Of a DNA stretch of 64,000 nucleotides, positions 52,582 to 61,549 are shown piece after piece. Every line of letters starts with the position of its first letter. The first letter of the stretch is position 1. This DNA is from Verrucomicrobiota bacterium (GTDB lineage: Bacteria > Verrucomicrobiota > Verrucomicrobiia > Limisphaerales > UBA11320), in NCBI GenBank assembly GCA_016199985.1, contig JACQFQ010000015.1, positions 58,654 through 122,653 on the forward strand, read 5' to 3'. Under the pieces are notes generated by a model. It did not search any database, had not been told where the DNA came from, and saw only the letters and a program-made list of their open reading frames with translations. Made by a program: the position numbers and the translations under genes.

Positions 52582-54546
52582 CTACATCGACACGGCGCGG
52601 ACGGGCGGGCGTTCCAAAACATCGCGAACTGCGGCGAGGAGCTGGGTTGTATCGTAGGGCTTTAGCAGAAACGGAATGGGACGGCTCTCTCCGGGGGAGC
52701 GCAGGGGCTCAGTCAACGGCATGCCGCTCGTGGCCATCAGCCGCAAAGCCGGATCCAAGCGATGCAAACTTCGCAGCGTGGCGGTCCCATCCAGCACAGG
52801 CATCATCATGTCCGTAATGGCCAGATCGACCTGACCCTGTCGTCGCGCCACGATCGCGAGCGCCTCTGCTCCTTCGCTGGCCGTGAGAACACGATAGTTG
52901 TTCTGTTCCAGGATCGCTCGCGTGATGTCCCGGAAGGACTCCTCGTCATCCACCACCAGGATGCATTCACCCTGGCCAGAACGCCGGGGTCGCTGCGCCG
53001 GGATCGGACGACGCTCCGCGGCCTCGGAGGACGCGGGGAAATAAAGGTTGAACCGGGTTCCGCGGCCCGGCTCGCTGTAGACGTTGAGGAAGCCACCGTG
53101 AGCTCGCACGATTCCCACGACCGTGGACAGGCCCAATCCCGTTCCTTTCCCCTGCTCCTTCGTCGTGAAAAAGGGTTCAAAAATCTTCTCGAGCAACTCG
53201 GCGGGAATGCCCACCCCCGTGTCGGAGACGGTCAGGAGCAGGTAGGGCCCCGGACGGGCGTCGATGTGCAGCCGGCAGTAGGCCTCGTCGAGAACGAGAT
53301 TGGAAAGCTCGAGGCCCAGCTGCCCGCCTGAAGGCATGGCGTCCCTCGCGTTGATGCAAAGATTCAACAGCACTTGGTGAAGCTGCGTGGAGTCGCCACT
53401 CACGAGCCAAGCGTCATCCGAAACCTGCGCGCGCAACCGAATCGAGGCGGGGAACGTGTCCCGGACGAAGTCCCGGATCTGGCCAATGAGATGCTTGAGA
53501 TGGAGCGGCGCCTTTTCCCCCTCCGCTCCTTTCGAAAAACAGAGGATCTGCTTCACCATGGCGGCGCCGTGATGGGCGCTGGCCTGGATGGTCGTGAGCA
53601 GCTTCCTGGACCGGGGCGCCTCCGCGCTCTCGAGGAGGATGTCCGCGGCCATCAGGATTGGGGTCAGAACGTTGTTGAGATCATGCGCGATTCCGTTGGC
53701 AAGCGCGCCGATGCTCTCGACACGCTGGGTCCGCAGGAGCTGAGCCTCGAGCGCCTTCTTTTCCGTAACATCGCGGGCGGTCGCGTAGATGAGGGAGCGG
53801 CGAGGCGCCGAGGATCCCTTCCACTGGAGCCATCGGACCGAGCCGTCGGCCGCGGGGCAGCGTGTTTCCCACTCCAAGGTGGCGGCGCCCTTCGACAGCC
53901 GGGACAGCGCGTCGAGGAACTTCGGACGATCGTCCGGATGCGCCCAATCGGCGAGCGGTCGTTGGACAAGCGCGTCCAAATCGAATCCCAGCGTGCGATG
54001 CCAGGCGGGGTTGAGCTGCGCCACGAGACCGTCCACTCCCACGATGCAGAGCAAATCTCCCGACAGCATGAAGAAACAGTCCCGCTCCTCCGCGAGCCGC
54101 CTTTTCTCCGCGCGCTCCGACCGATCCGCAAGGACTCTTCGAACCACGTGAGGCAGTCGGCCCAATCGATTCTTCAGCACATAGTCCGCGAACCCGCGGC
54201 GCAACGCCTCGGCGACGTTCTCTTCGCCGATCGACCCCGTGACGAGAACCGCGGGGATATCCTTGCGCTGATTTCGGAGCGTATCGAGGGCGTCCAGCCC
54301 CACCCACCCCCGGAGTTGGTAGTCCATCAGGATGACGTCGTATCGGCCGATTGCGAGCTTCGCGGCAAAATCCTCCCGCGAGCTCACGGCGTCGGTCAAG
54401 ACCTCCCACCCCGCGCGATTCAGCTCACGCTCGCACAGCGCCACATCCTGAGGATCATCCTCCAAGTGAAGAACCCGAAGGGAAGGCAGATGATCTCCAA
54501 GACTGACCGTCGGAGGCAGCGTCTGCGGGGTTGGATGTTCAGGCAT
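52582..54546 (-). CDS. Hybrid histidine kinase, REC-PAS-HisKA-HATPase-REC
   Basis: 654 residues, no membrane helix, so cytoplasmic. REC 1 at about 22-140 with D75 ([10 protein letters not shown]). A PAS domain covers about 155-265 ([29 protein letters not shown]). The DHp helix has H288 in [14 protein letters not shown]; the HATPase has N398 in [13 protein letters not shown]441 in VSDTGVGIP, then [19 protein letters not shown] 2 (about 525-645) has D578 in [13 protein letters not shown]. The C-terminal REC could be autophosphorylated or pass phosphate on. Located 361 bases upstream of the REC-PP2C fusion on the same strand; that protein's REC is a natural target, but this is inference. Confidence 0.92.
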   Translation of the reverse strand: MPEHPTPQTLPPTVSLGDHLPSLRVLHLEDDPQDVALCERELNRAGWEVLTDAVSSREDFAAKLAIGRYDVILMDYQLRGWVGLDALDTLRNQRKDIPAVLVTGSIGEENVAEALRRGFADYVLKNRLGRLPHVVRRVLADRSERAEKRRLAEERDCFFMLSGDLLCIVGVDGLVAQLNPAWHRTLGFDLDALVQRPLADWAHPDDRPKFLDALSRLSKGAATLEWETRCPAADGSVRWLQWKGSSAPRRSLIYATARDVTEKKALEAQLLRTQRVESIGALANGIAHDLNNVLTPILMAADILLESAEAPRSRKLLTTIQASAHHGAAMVKQILCFSKGAEGEKAPLHLKHLIGQIRDFVRDTFPASIRLRAQVSDDAWLVSGDSTQLHQVLLNLCINARDAMPSGGQLGLELSNLVLDEAYCRLHIDARPGPYLLLTVSDTGVGIPAELLEKIFEPFFTTKEQGKGTGLGLSTVVGIVRAHGGFLNVYSEPGRGTRFNLYFPASSEAAERRPIPAQRPRRSGQGECILVVDDEESFRDITRAILEQNNYRVLTASEGAEALAIVARRQGQVDLAITDMMMPVLDGTATLRSLHRLDPALRLMATSGMPLTEPLRSPGESRPIPFLLKPYDTTQLLAAVRDVLERPPVRAVSM

Positions 54547-54650
54547 ATCCGCGTTTCAGGGTCGACGCGCGATAGCCGCTCGGTGGGCGGAGCCATCGTC
54601 GCTAAGACTCAATCGTCCGTTCGACGCGCCGCTTTACACGGAAACGGGAT

Positions 54651-55502
54651 TCACTCCCGGAAATCGAAAATGCCGCGATCCTGCTGAGCGGAAATGGGAA
54701 GGTCGTCGCCCGGTCGAACGTCTCGGAGAAGGCTGGGCTCCTCCATGACGGCTTCGGGCGCGCGCAGCCGTCGATGGCCCAGTTCGTTCACGCTGGACAC
54801 ATACTTGGCCGCCCCGCACTGCATCACGTTAAAAATCCGGACGAGCTCGCGGAACCAGTTCGGGAACCGATTCGTGAACTTCAGCTCGAGGATCACAATA
54901 TTCCGATAGCTGTGAACCGGCTTGCTCACCTTCGTCTTGATCGTGAACATCGGGTTCGGCTCCGCGTAGACATCGCGATCCAGGGTGATGCGCACCTGGT
55001 CGTCATCGGATACGTAGGCCTCCCTCTTGTAAAAAATGTGCACCTTCGGCCTCGCCTCCAGCCCCATCATCAGCTCGCCGAATCGCTGAAGGGAAACCAG
55101 GTTCGATGGTTTCTTGCTCACGACTTGGTCGACGGTGGGGGAATGGCCCAGGAGCAGGGACGATACAGCGTCCTGCCGCACCGCGCCGCGCTGCTTCAGG
55201 ATGCAATCCTTCATCCGGCGCTTGATCTCGAAGAAGACGGGGGTGTCCGGATCGGTGTTGTAGTAGCGAAGACGCAGCTTGAAACGGTTCTTGTCGCCGT
55301 TGATTGTGCGCCAGTAAATCTCAAGGTTATTCGAGTCGAGGTAGAGGCTGTGGACAGGGTAGGAAAAATTCGGCTGCCCGATGCCGTATTCGTCAAGGGA
55401 CAGATAGGAGCGAACGAAATCCCTCACCTTCAGGGCCGTGTCTTCTGTGATCAGGTACTTCAGCTCGAAGCGTGAAGCCTGCATTCGGTCGTCCTGCATC
55501 AA
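54651..55502 (-). CDS. VTC-domain polyphosphate polymerase-like protein
   Basis: 283 residues. The tunnel-type VTC catalytic core is recognisable: FELKYLITEDTA at the start, HSLYLDSNNLEIYW, RLRYYNTDPDTPVFFEIKRR with alternating basic residues, KVHIFYKREAYVSDDDQVRITLDRDV and ILELKF near the end, where the Glu would bind metal. Yeast Vtc4 makes polyphosphate from ATP; bacterial homologues are often encoded with CotH proteins, and two CotH proteins occur within 12 kb here. Neither a DUF4956 partner nor an SPX domain is adjacent. The start has alternatives at ATG 55502 and 55499. Confidence 0.85.
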   Translation of the reverse strand: MMQDDRMQASRFELKYLITEDTALKVRDFVRSYLSLDEYGIGQPNFSYPVHSLYLDSNNLEIYWRTINGDKNRFKLRLRYYNTDPDTPVFFEIKRRMKDCILKQRGAVRQDAVSSLLLGHSPTVDQVVSKKPSNLVSLQRFGELMMGLEARPKVHIFYKREAYVSDDDQVRITLDRDVYAEPNPMFTIKTKVSKPVHSYRNIVILELKFTNRFPNWFRELVRIFNVMQCGAAKYVSSVNELGHRRLRAPEAVMEEPSLLRDVRPGDDLPISAQQDRGIFDFRE

Positions 55503-55701
55503 TGGCCTTTACGTTTGACGCGGCCCGCAGGCCGACTCCGGGCGGCGCACGCTCCATGCCACCCCCAGAAACCGTTCCGTTCACCGCGTTGGGTTGATGC
55601 GAATGAGATACCCCATGAAAGGTCGGGAGTCAAAGACTTCCCTTGGGGAAGCCCCCCCGTTCGCGGGCCGCCAAAGCTCCGAGGGCGTCTCCTCCCCCAA
55701 G

Positions 55702-57558
55702 TCACTCCACGGTCACGCTCTTCGCAAGATTGCGCGGCTTGTCAACGTCGCATCCTCGCGCGACGGCGATGTGGTAGGCTAGCAATTGAAGAGGGATAAC
55801 ACTCAGGAGCGGTGAAATCGGCTCCGGCGCGGCCGGGATATAAATCACGTCGTCCACCCGATCCCGGATCCTCGCGTTGCCCTCCGTCGCGATTGCGATC
55901 ACCGGTCCCTTGCGGGCCTTGATCTCCTCCAGGTTGCTGAACGACTTCTCATACATCCCGTCCGACGGAATCACGAACACCGATGGCGTCTTCTCATCGA
56001 TCATCGCAATGGGACCGTGCTTCATCTCAGCCGCCGGATATCCCTCGGCGTGGATGTAGGAGATCTCCTTGAGCTTGAGGGCGCCTTCGAGGGCCACGGG
56101 AAAGTTGTATTGCCGTCCGAGGAAGAAGAAATCCTCCGAAGCGGCGTACTTCATCGCGATTTTCCGGATCGCGTCGTTCTGCTCCAGAACCTTCTCGATT
56201 TGGTCGCCTGCGTTCTCGAGAGCTCGCATCACGTGCATACCGCGGCTGTTGGAGAGCATCCGGATGCGCCCCATCATCAGCGCGAAAAGCGTCAGAACGG
56301 AGACCTGAGAGGTGAAAGCCTTGGTGGAGGCGACCCCGATTTCAGGGCCGGCATGCAGGTAGATGCCGCCGTCGGCCTCCCGGGCGATGGTGCTGCCGAC
56401 GACATTGCAGATCGCGAGAACCTTGTGGCCGCGTCGGCGGGACTCGCGGAGCCCGGCAAGGGTGTCCGCGGTCTCCCCGGACTGAGTGATCACAAGCACC
56501 AGCGTGTGCTTCTCGAGGGGCGAGTTTCGGTACCGGAACTCGCTGGCATACTCCACCTCCGTCGGGATATGCGCGAATTCCTCAAACAGGTACTCGCCGA
56601 TCAAGGCGGCATGCCAACTCGTGCCGCAGGCCGGGATGACAATCTGGTCGACTTCGCGAAGCTCCGCCGTGGTCATGTTGAGCCCGCCGAACTTGGGCAT
56701 GCCCTCCTCCAGGTCCATCCGTCCGCGCAGGGCGTTGCGCACGGTTCGCGGCTGCTCAAAAATCTCCTTGAGCATGTAGTGCGCGAAATCGCCCTTCTCA
56801 GCGGCCTCGGCGCCGAACTCCAGCTGGCTGATCTGCACCTTGGCGGTGTCTGAGCCGAGGCTCGTGACATCGAACCTGCCCGCTTCAATCGTGGCGACGT
56901 CGTAATCGTTCAGGTACGCGACCTGCCGGGTATGGGCCACCACGGCGCTGGCGTCGCTCGCGAGGAAATGCTCCCCTTCTCCGACCCCGACGAGCAGCGG
57001 GGATCCACGACGCGCGCCCACCATCACGCCGGGATAGTCCACGGACAGCACCGCAATCCCGTAGGTGCCGATCACCTCCCGCAGGGCGTTCATCACCGCC
57101 TGGGTTAGCGGATGCCTGTCCCCCTTCTGGCCTTTCACCTTCATGTAATGCTCGCCGATGAGGTGGGCCAGGACTTCAGTGTCGGTGGCGGACACGAACT
57201 TGTGACCGTCCCGGATCATCCGCTCCTTCAGGCGCTCAAAGTTCTCGATCACGCCGTTGTGAACGACCGCGATGCGGCCGGACTGGTCGAGGTGCGGATG
57301 AGAGTTCTCGTCGGAGGGCGGCCCATGCGTCGCCCACCGTGTATGACCGATGCCGGCGCATCCTTGAATAGCGTTCGAGGCCAGAAGCCGCGCCAGGCCT
57401 TCGTCGATCTTGCCCTTCTTCTTGCGAACCTGGAATTTGCCGTCCGACTGCAGCGCGATCCCGGCGCTGTCATAGCCGCGGTATTCGAGACGCCGGAGTC
57501 CTTCCAGGAGGATGGGGGTTGCATCCCGCTTGCCGATGTATCCTACGATGCCACACAT
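55702..57558 (-). CDS. glmS: Glutamine--fructose-6-phosphate aminotransferase (isomerizing)
   Basis: 618 residues, full length. The N-terminal glutamine amidotransferase starts with the catalytic Cys (MCGIVGYIG) and has GHTRWATHG; two SIS domains follow with VIPACGTSWHAALIG, ITQSGETADTLAGLRE, and STKAFTSQ. The end PRNLAKSVTVE is the canonical C-terminus. It makes glucosamine-6-phosphate for peptidoglycan and LPS. No glmS ribozyme is seen in the leader, as expected outside Firmicutes. It is divergent from glgC, so the two share a 196-base control region. Confidence 0.98.
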   Translation of the reverse strand: MCGIVGYIGKRDATPILLEGLRRLEYRGYDSAGIALQSDGKFQVRKKKGKIDEGLARLLASNAIQGCAGIGHTRWATHGPPSDENSHPHLDQSGRIAVVHNGVIENFERLKERMIRDGHKFVSATDTEVLAHLIGEHYMKVKGQKGDRHPLTQAVMNALREVIGTYGIAVLSVDYPGVMVGARRGSPLLVGVGEGEHFLASDASAVVAHTRQVAYLNDYDVATIEAGRFDVTSLGSDTAKVQISQLEFGAEAAEKGDFAHYMLKEIFEQPRTVRNALRGRMDLEEGMPKFGGLNMTTAELREVDQIVIPACGTSWHAALIGEYLFEEFAHIPTEVEYASEFRYRNSPLEKHTLVLVITQSGETADTLAGLRESRRRGHKVLAICNVVGSTIAREADGGIYLHAGPEIGVASTKAFTSQVSVLTLFALMMGRIRMLSNSRGMHVMRALENAGDQIEKVLEQNDAIRKIAMKYAASEDFFFLGRQYNFPVALEGALKLKEISYIHAEGYPAAEMKHGPIAMIDEKTPSVFVIPSDGMYEKSFSNLEEIKARKGPVIAIATEGNARIRDRVDDVIYIPAAPEPISPLLSVIPLQLLAYHIAVARGCDVDKPRNLAKSVTVE

Positions 57559-57689
57559 GAGAATCTAAGGCTTTGAGCGTTGAGGTTCGTCCAGGCCGTC
57601 CGGCGAGGAACGGAAATCTTCTTCCAGAACTTCGGCAGACTGGGCGGGAGCTTGAGATAGCAAGTGAAACAGCTTTTTGGTCTTGCGGC

Positions 57690-57719
57690 TTGCGCGGCCG
57701 GCTGAGGCCACGGTATAGA
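57690..57719 (+). promoter_or_regulatory. Candidate glgC promoter
   Basis: TTGCGC at 57690-57695 and TATAGA at 57714-57719 are separated by 18 bases, 35 bases before the glgC start. The hexamers each differ from consensus in one or two positions. The spacer contains ggccggctgaggcc, a partial palindrome. This lies in the 196-base divergent region between glmS and glgC. No other stronger candidate was seen. Confidence 0.35.
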
Positions 57720-57754
57720 GTCGCTCGCAGCGGCTGCAAGGCTGGATTGCCACT

Positions 57755-59065
57755 ATGACATCATTCTTCAAACGCGTTACACCAAACACCGCAAACGTTC
57801 TTTGTGTCATCATGGGCGGAGGCCAAGGCACCCGGCTGTTCCCGCTCACGAAGGAGAGGTCCAAGCCCGCCGTGCCGCTGGCCGGCAAATATCGCCTGGT
57901 CGACGTTCCGATCTCGAATTGCATCAACTCCAACCTGCGGCGCATCTACGTGCTGACGCAGTTTAACTCCGCCTCGCTCCACCGCCACATCTACCAAAGC
58001 TACAAGTTCGACCAGTTCTCCGGCGGCTTCGTTGAAATCCTAGCGGCCGAGCAGTCGTTCACGAACACGTCGTGGTATCAGGGAACCGCGGACGCCGTTC
58101 GGAAAAACCTCATCCACCTGCTCAACCACTCCTTCGACTATTGCCTGGTCCTCAGCGGCGATCAGCTCTATCGGATGGATTTTCGTCGGATCCTGCTCCA
58201 GCACGTCGACACGAACGCGGAGCTGACGATCGCCACGCTCCCGGTCCCCACTTCAGAAGCCGGCGGACTCGGCATCATGCAGATCGATGATTCCAAACGG
58301 ATCACCCGGTTTGTCGAGAAGCCCAAGGATCCAGGCTTGCTCAAGGCGCTCGCGCTCGACCGGAAATCTTACAGCGGGCTGGGCATCGAGGGCGACGAGG
58401 AGTATGCCCTGGCCTCCATGGGGATCTACGTCTTCAACCGCGACGTCCTCATCCAGCTGCTGAGCAACGAGGAGACCGATTTTGGAAAACACATCATCCC
58501 CAACGCCATCGGCAAGCGGCAGGTCTACTCCTATGTCTTCCAGGGGTACTGGGAGGACATCGGAACGATCCGGAGCTTTTTCGAAGCGAACCTCGACCTC
58601 GCCTCCGAGCTGCCGCAGTTCAATTTCTTCGACATGGCGGCTCCGATCTTCAGCCGTCCCCGCTTCCTTCCGGGATCAAAAATAAACGGAGCCCAGATCG
58701 ACCACGCCTTGGTGTCCGACGGATGCATCATCAACCACTCCAAGATCAGCCAGTCCATCATCGGCATCCGAAGCCTCGTGGGATCGGGCAGCACGCTAAA
58801 TCGCGTGGTGATGATGGGCTGCGATCACTATGAGAGCCAGGACTCGATCATCGAGAACGAAATGCTCGGCAAACCGCGGCTGGGCATCGGGCAGAACACT
58901 TTTATCGAGAACGCGATCATCGACAAGAACGCGCGGATCGGGGACAACTGCGTCATCTCGCCGGATGGCAAGGTCGCCGACATGGATGGCCCCCTTTACC
59001 ATATCCGGGACGGCATCGTCGTGATCCCCAAGAACGGGATCATTCCTCACGGAACGAAGATCTGA
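57755..59065 (+). CDS. glgC: Glucose-1-phosphate adenylyltransferase
   Basis: 436 residues. The nucleotide-binding start is MGGGQGTRLFPLTKERSKPA, then VDVPISNCINSN, GTADAVRKN, LSGDQLYRMD, and VSSLE-like SMGIYVFNRD; YWEDIGTIRSFFEANL follows. The C-terminal part is a left-handed beta-helix ending IPHGTKI. It makes ADP-glucose, the committed step of glycogen synthesis, and is normally regulated by glycolytic intermediates. No other glycogen gene is nearby. The enzyme is cytoplasmic. Confidence 0.97.
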   Translation: MTSFFKRVTPNTANVLCVIMGGGQGTRLFPLTKERSKPAVPLAGKYRLVDVPISNCINSNLRRIYVLTQFNSASLHRHIYQSYKFDQFSGGFVEILAAEQSFTNTSWYQGTADAVRKNLIHLLNHSFDYCLVLSGDQLYRMDFRRILLQHVDTNAELTIATLPVPTSEAGGLGIMQIDDSKRITRFVEKPKDPGLLKALALDRKSYSGLGIEGDEEYALASMGIYVFNRDVLIQLLSNEETDFGKHIIPNAIGKRQVYSYVFQGYWEDIGTIRSFFEANLDLASELPQFNFFDMAAPIFSRPRFLPGSKINGAQIDHALVSDGCIINHSKISQSIIGIRSLVGSGSTLNRVVMMGCDHYESQDSIIENEMLGKPRLGIGQNTFIENAIIDKNARIGDNCVISPDGKVADMDGPLYHIRDGIVVIPKNGIIPHGTKI

Positions 59066-59106
59066 GCCAGTTGCCAGCGGCGCCTGGATCGCATAGATTC
59101 ACCGCC

Positions 59107-59415
59107 ATGTCGGACATCGAGACGCCCGTGCTGCCGCCTCAAACGGACGAGCAGACCGCCACAAAGCCCAAGGACTCCCGGGCCCCCGCCTACGTGGTGA
59201 TTGTGTGGAACGATCCCATCAACCTGATGCCCTTCGTCACGCGCGTGTTTCGCCGGGTCTTCGGCTGGGATCAAAAGAAGGCCGAACACCACATGCTGGA
59301 GGTGCACCGGCAGGGGAAGAGCGTCGTGGCGAAAGAGAGCCTTGAGAAGGCGGAGAGCTACGTGCATCAGCTTCAATCCTTCAGCCTCCACGCCACGATG
59401 GAGCCGGAGCAATGA
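59107..59415 (+). CDS. clpS: ATP-dependent Clp protease adaptor ClpS
   Basis: 102 residues from ATG 59107. A flexible 35-residue N-terminus leads into the ClpS core: YVVIVWNDPINLMPFVTRVF with the N-degron-binding Asn/Asp pair, then KKAEHHMLEVHRQGKSVVA. It hands proteins with bulky N-terminal residues to ClpAP. Its stop overlaps the next start (ATGA). The neighbour aat makes such N-terminal residues, so the operon codes both the writer and the reader of N-degrons. Confidence 0.95.
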   Translation: MSDIETPVLPPQTDEQTATKPKDSRAPAYVVIVWNDPINLMPFVTRVFRRVFGWDQKKAEHHMLEVHRQGKSVVAKESLEKAESYVHQLQSFSLHATMEPEQ

Positions 59416-59882
59416 AGCGGATCTCCCGCGATGACGAGAAGGTGGTTTTCGAGCTGACGGACGCGGAGCGCCAGATCCTCAGGTTCATCCTCCAGTCCTA
59501 CCCGATGCAGCGCGGCGCGTGGCCGGAACATCCGAAGGCGCCCCAGCCATCCCCGATGGGCCCGGACCCCGAACTCTTGAACGCCGAATTGGCGGCCTTC
59601 AAGACATCGCTGCAAGATCGCGTCGCCACGTTCCTGTCGGAGCAACCCGCCCCTCACCCGACCTCCGACGTCCGATGTCTTGTCATCCATTGGAAGGACG
59701 CCGACTGGCTGCTGCAAGTCCTCAACGAGGTTCGCGTGGGGACTTGGTACGCGCTCGGCTGCCCCGACGAGAACTGCGAGATGGCAGCTGTCCGGGGGCC
59801 TGAAACCTGGACGCATCTCCTGCGGCTTGAATTTGCCGGCGCGTTCCAGGGTCTCCTGCTACATGAGCTCGAGTCTGATTAG
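59412..59882 (+). CDS. DUF2017-like protein in the clpS-aat operon
   Basis: 156 residues, overlapping clpS by 4 bases and aat by 20. The start VVFELTDAERQILRFILQSYP is helical, and LVIHWKDADWLLQVLNEVRVGTW is near the end. It resembles DUF2017 (RsbR-like/ClpS-linked) proteins that follow clpS in many actinobacteria. No catalytic motif is visible. The tight position between clpS and aat suggests a role in substrate delivery or tRNA-dependent tagging, but this is inferred from context only. Confidence 0.7.
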   Translation: MKRISRDDEKVVFELTDAERQILRFILQSYPMQRGAWPEHPKAPQPSPMGPDPELLNAELAAFKTSLQDRVATFLSEQPAPHPTSDVRCLVIHWKDADWLLQVLNEVRVGTWYALGCPDENCEMAAVRGPETWTHLLRLEFAGAFQGLLLHELESD

Positions 59883-60543
59883 CTCCAGAATCCTGGGGAC
59901 CGAGCTGCGATTCCCAGATCCGCGTCACGCGCTGCGCGGAGACTACGAAGGCCTCGTCGCCATCGGAGGCGACCTCTCCCTGCCCCGACTGGAGCTCGCC
60001 TATCGAAGCGGGCTTTTTCCGTGGAGCATCAACCCGATCACTTGGTGGTCGCCCGATCCCAGGGCTGTTTTCGACCTCGATGCTTTCCACATCGGACGCA
60101 CCCTCCGCAAGACGCTGAAGCGGCAACGGTTCGAGGTCACTCGAGACACCGCGTTCGAAGCCGTCATGCGAGGCTGCGCCGAGCCGGTCGCGGGTCGCGA
60201 AGAGACGTGGGTATCCGACGATTTCATCGAGGCCTACTGCGCGCTGCATCGGGCGGGGCATGCCCACAGCGTGGAGTGCTGGGCGGAAGGCAAGCTAGCG
60301 GGAGGCATTTACGGGGTGCAAATCGGCGGGTTCTTCGCAGGAGAATCGATGTTCCATCGAGCCGACGACGCGTCCAAGGTGGCGTTTTGCCACCTCATGG
60401 AGCATCTCCGGGATCGCGGCTTCGCTCTCTTCGACACCCAGGTGATCAACCCAACCACCCGCCAGCTCGGAGCCTATAATATCCCGCGCGACACCTACCT
60501 CCGCCGGCTGGAGCTTGCGCTCGCAAAGCCCTGCGAGTTCTAG
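59863..60543 (+). CDS. aat: Leucyl/phenylalanyl-tRNA--protein transferase
   Basis: 226 residues from ATG 59863, inside the end of the DUF2017 gene. Motifs: FPDPRHALRGDYEGLVAIGG, YRSGLFPWSINPITWWSPDPRAV, TWVSDDFIEAYCALHRAGHAHSVECW, GGFFAGESMFHRADDASKVA and FDTQVINP. The enzyme adds Leu or Phe from tRNA to proteins starting with Lys or Arg, making N-degrons that ClpS recognises. Together with clpS in one operon this is a self-contained N-end rule module. Confidence 0.96.
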   Translation: MSSSLISSRILGTELRFPDPRHALRGDYEGLVAIGGDLSLPRLELAYRSGLFPWSINPITWWSPDPRAVFDLDAFHIGRTLRKTLKRQRFEVTRDTAFEAVMRGCAEPVAGREETWVSDDFIEAYCALHRAGHAHSVECWAEGKLAGGIYGVQIGGFFAGESMFHRADDASKVAFCHLMEHLRDRGFALFDTQVINPTTRQLGAYNIPRDTYLRRLELALAKPCEF

Positions 60544-60559
60544 CAACGAATGCCCGATA

Positions 60560-61294
60560 CTATGCCGGGGTTCGCGGCGCCCGCCGGAATCGATGCTGAA
60601 TCCAGAGACGCCACACCATCCCCAGCGCTTCCCGCACGATCTTCGACGACATCTTCGAGTTACCCTGAAAGCGGTCGGTAAAAATGATCGGCACTTCGAC
60701 CACCCTTAATCCCTGCCTCCAGGCTTTGTGCGTCATCTCGATTTGGAAGCTGTAGCCGTTTGATCGAACCGCCTCAAGATCGATGCTCTCCAGCGTCTGG
60801 CGTCGGAAGCACTTGTAGCCGCCCGTGGGATCCGCGAACGGCATTCCGGTGATGCCCCTCACATACAGGGCCGCCCCCATGCTGAGCAGCAGGCGATTCA
60901 GCGGCCAGTTGATGACACGGATCCCTCGAGTGTAGCGGGATCCCAGAACCAAGTCCGCGTGTTCGGCCGCGGCGAGGAAGGCGGGAATGTCGGCGGGATT
61001 GTGGGAGAAGTCGCCGTCCATCTCGAAGACGAACTCATAGTCGCGCTTCAAAGCCCACTGGAACCCGGCGATGTAGGCGCGTCCGAGTCCATCCTTCTCC
61101 TTCCGGTGCAGCACATGGATCCGAGGATTGCTCGCGGCCAGGCCATCGGCGATCGCCCCCGTCCCATCAGGGGAATTGTCATCGACCACCAGCAGATCCA
61201 CCTCCACGGCGAGATTCATGACCCGCTCGGCCAAAGGCGGGAGGTTCTCCCGCTCGTTATAAGTGGGAACGATGATAAGGACCCTGTGTTTCAT
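60560..61294 (-). CDS. Dolichol-phosphate-mannose-type GT2 glycosyltransferase
   Basis: 244 residues from ATG 61294; the open frame further upstream is not used. GT2 motifs are VPTYNERENLPPLAERV, VDDNSPDGTG and EMDGDFSHNP (DxD-like), then GYKCFRRQTLES. The lipid-binding end has FQGNSKMSSKIVREALG. It has no C-terminal membrane helices, so it is a soluble/peripheral polyprenol-phosphate mannosyl- or glucosyltransferase. The donor cannot be told. It is convergent with the aat operon. Confidence 0.92.
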   Translation of the reverse strand: MKHRVLIIVPTYNERENLPPLAERVMNLAVEVDLLVVDDNSPDGTGAIADGLAASNPRIHVLHRKEKDGLGRAYIAGFQWALKRDYEFVFEMDGDFSHNPADIPAFLAAAEHADLVLGSRYTRGIRVINWPLNRLLLSMGAALYVRGITGMPFADPTGGYKCFRRQTLESIDLEAVRSNGYSFQIEMTHKAWRQGLRVVEVPIIFTDRFQGNSKMSSKIVREALGMVWRLWIQHRFRRAPRTPA

Positions 61295-61549
61295 GAGGCT
61301 CTGGCGATCGGCCGCGGAGACAAGTAAGTCACGGAGAGGGGGATGACAAGCACGGGGTGCGAACATTTTCCCTCGGGCTCCCCGCTTCGCATCCCGAGGA
61401 ACCAATCGGCGCGCCTCTTCAGTCGCTCGCGTTAAAGCCGATGCCATCGGAGAGTAAAAATATTATGGCCAAATCCGGAGCCTTCGGTCACAGTCTTCGG
61501 ACCTGACCCCAAGCAACTACGAGTCGTAACCATTCGCGCCTAACAAAGT

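Noticed and set aside
57559..57754. Possible glmS ribozyme or riboswitch in the glmS leader
   Set aside because: Only 196 bases with no recognisable ribozyme core; the class is typical of Firmicutes.
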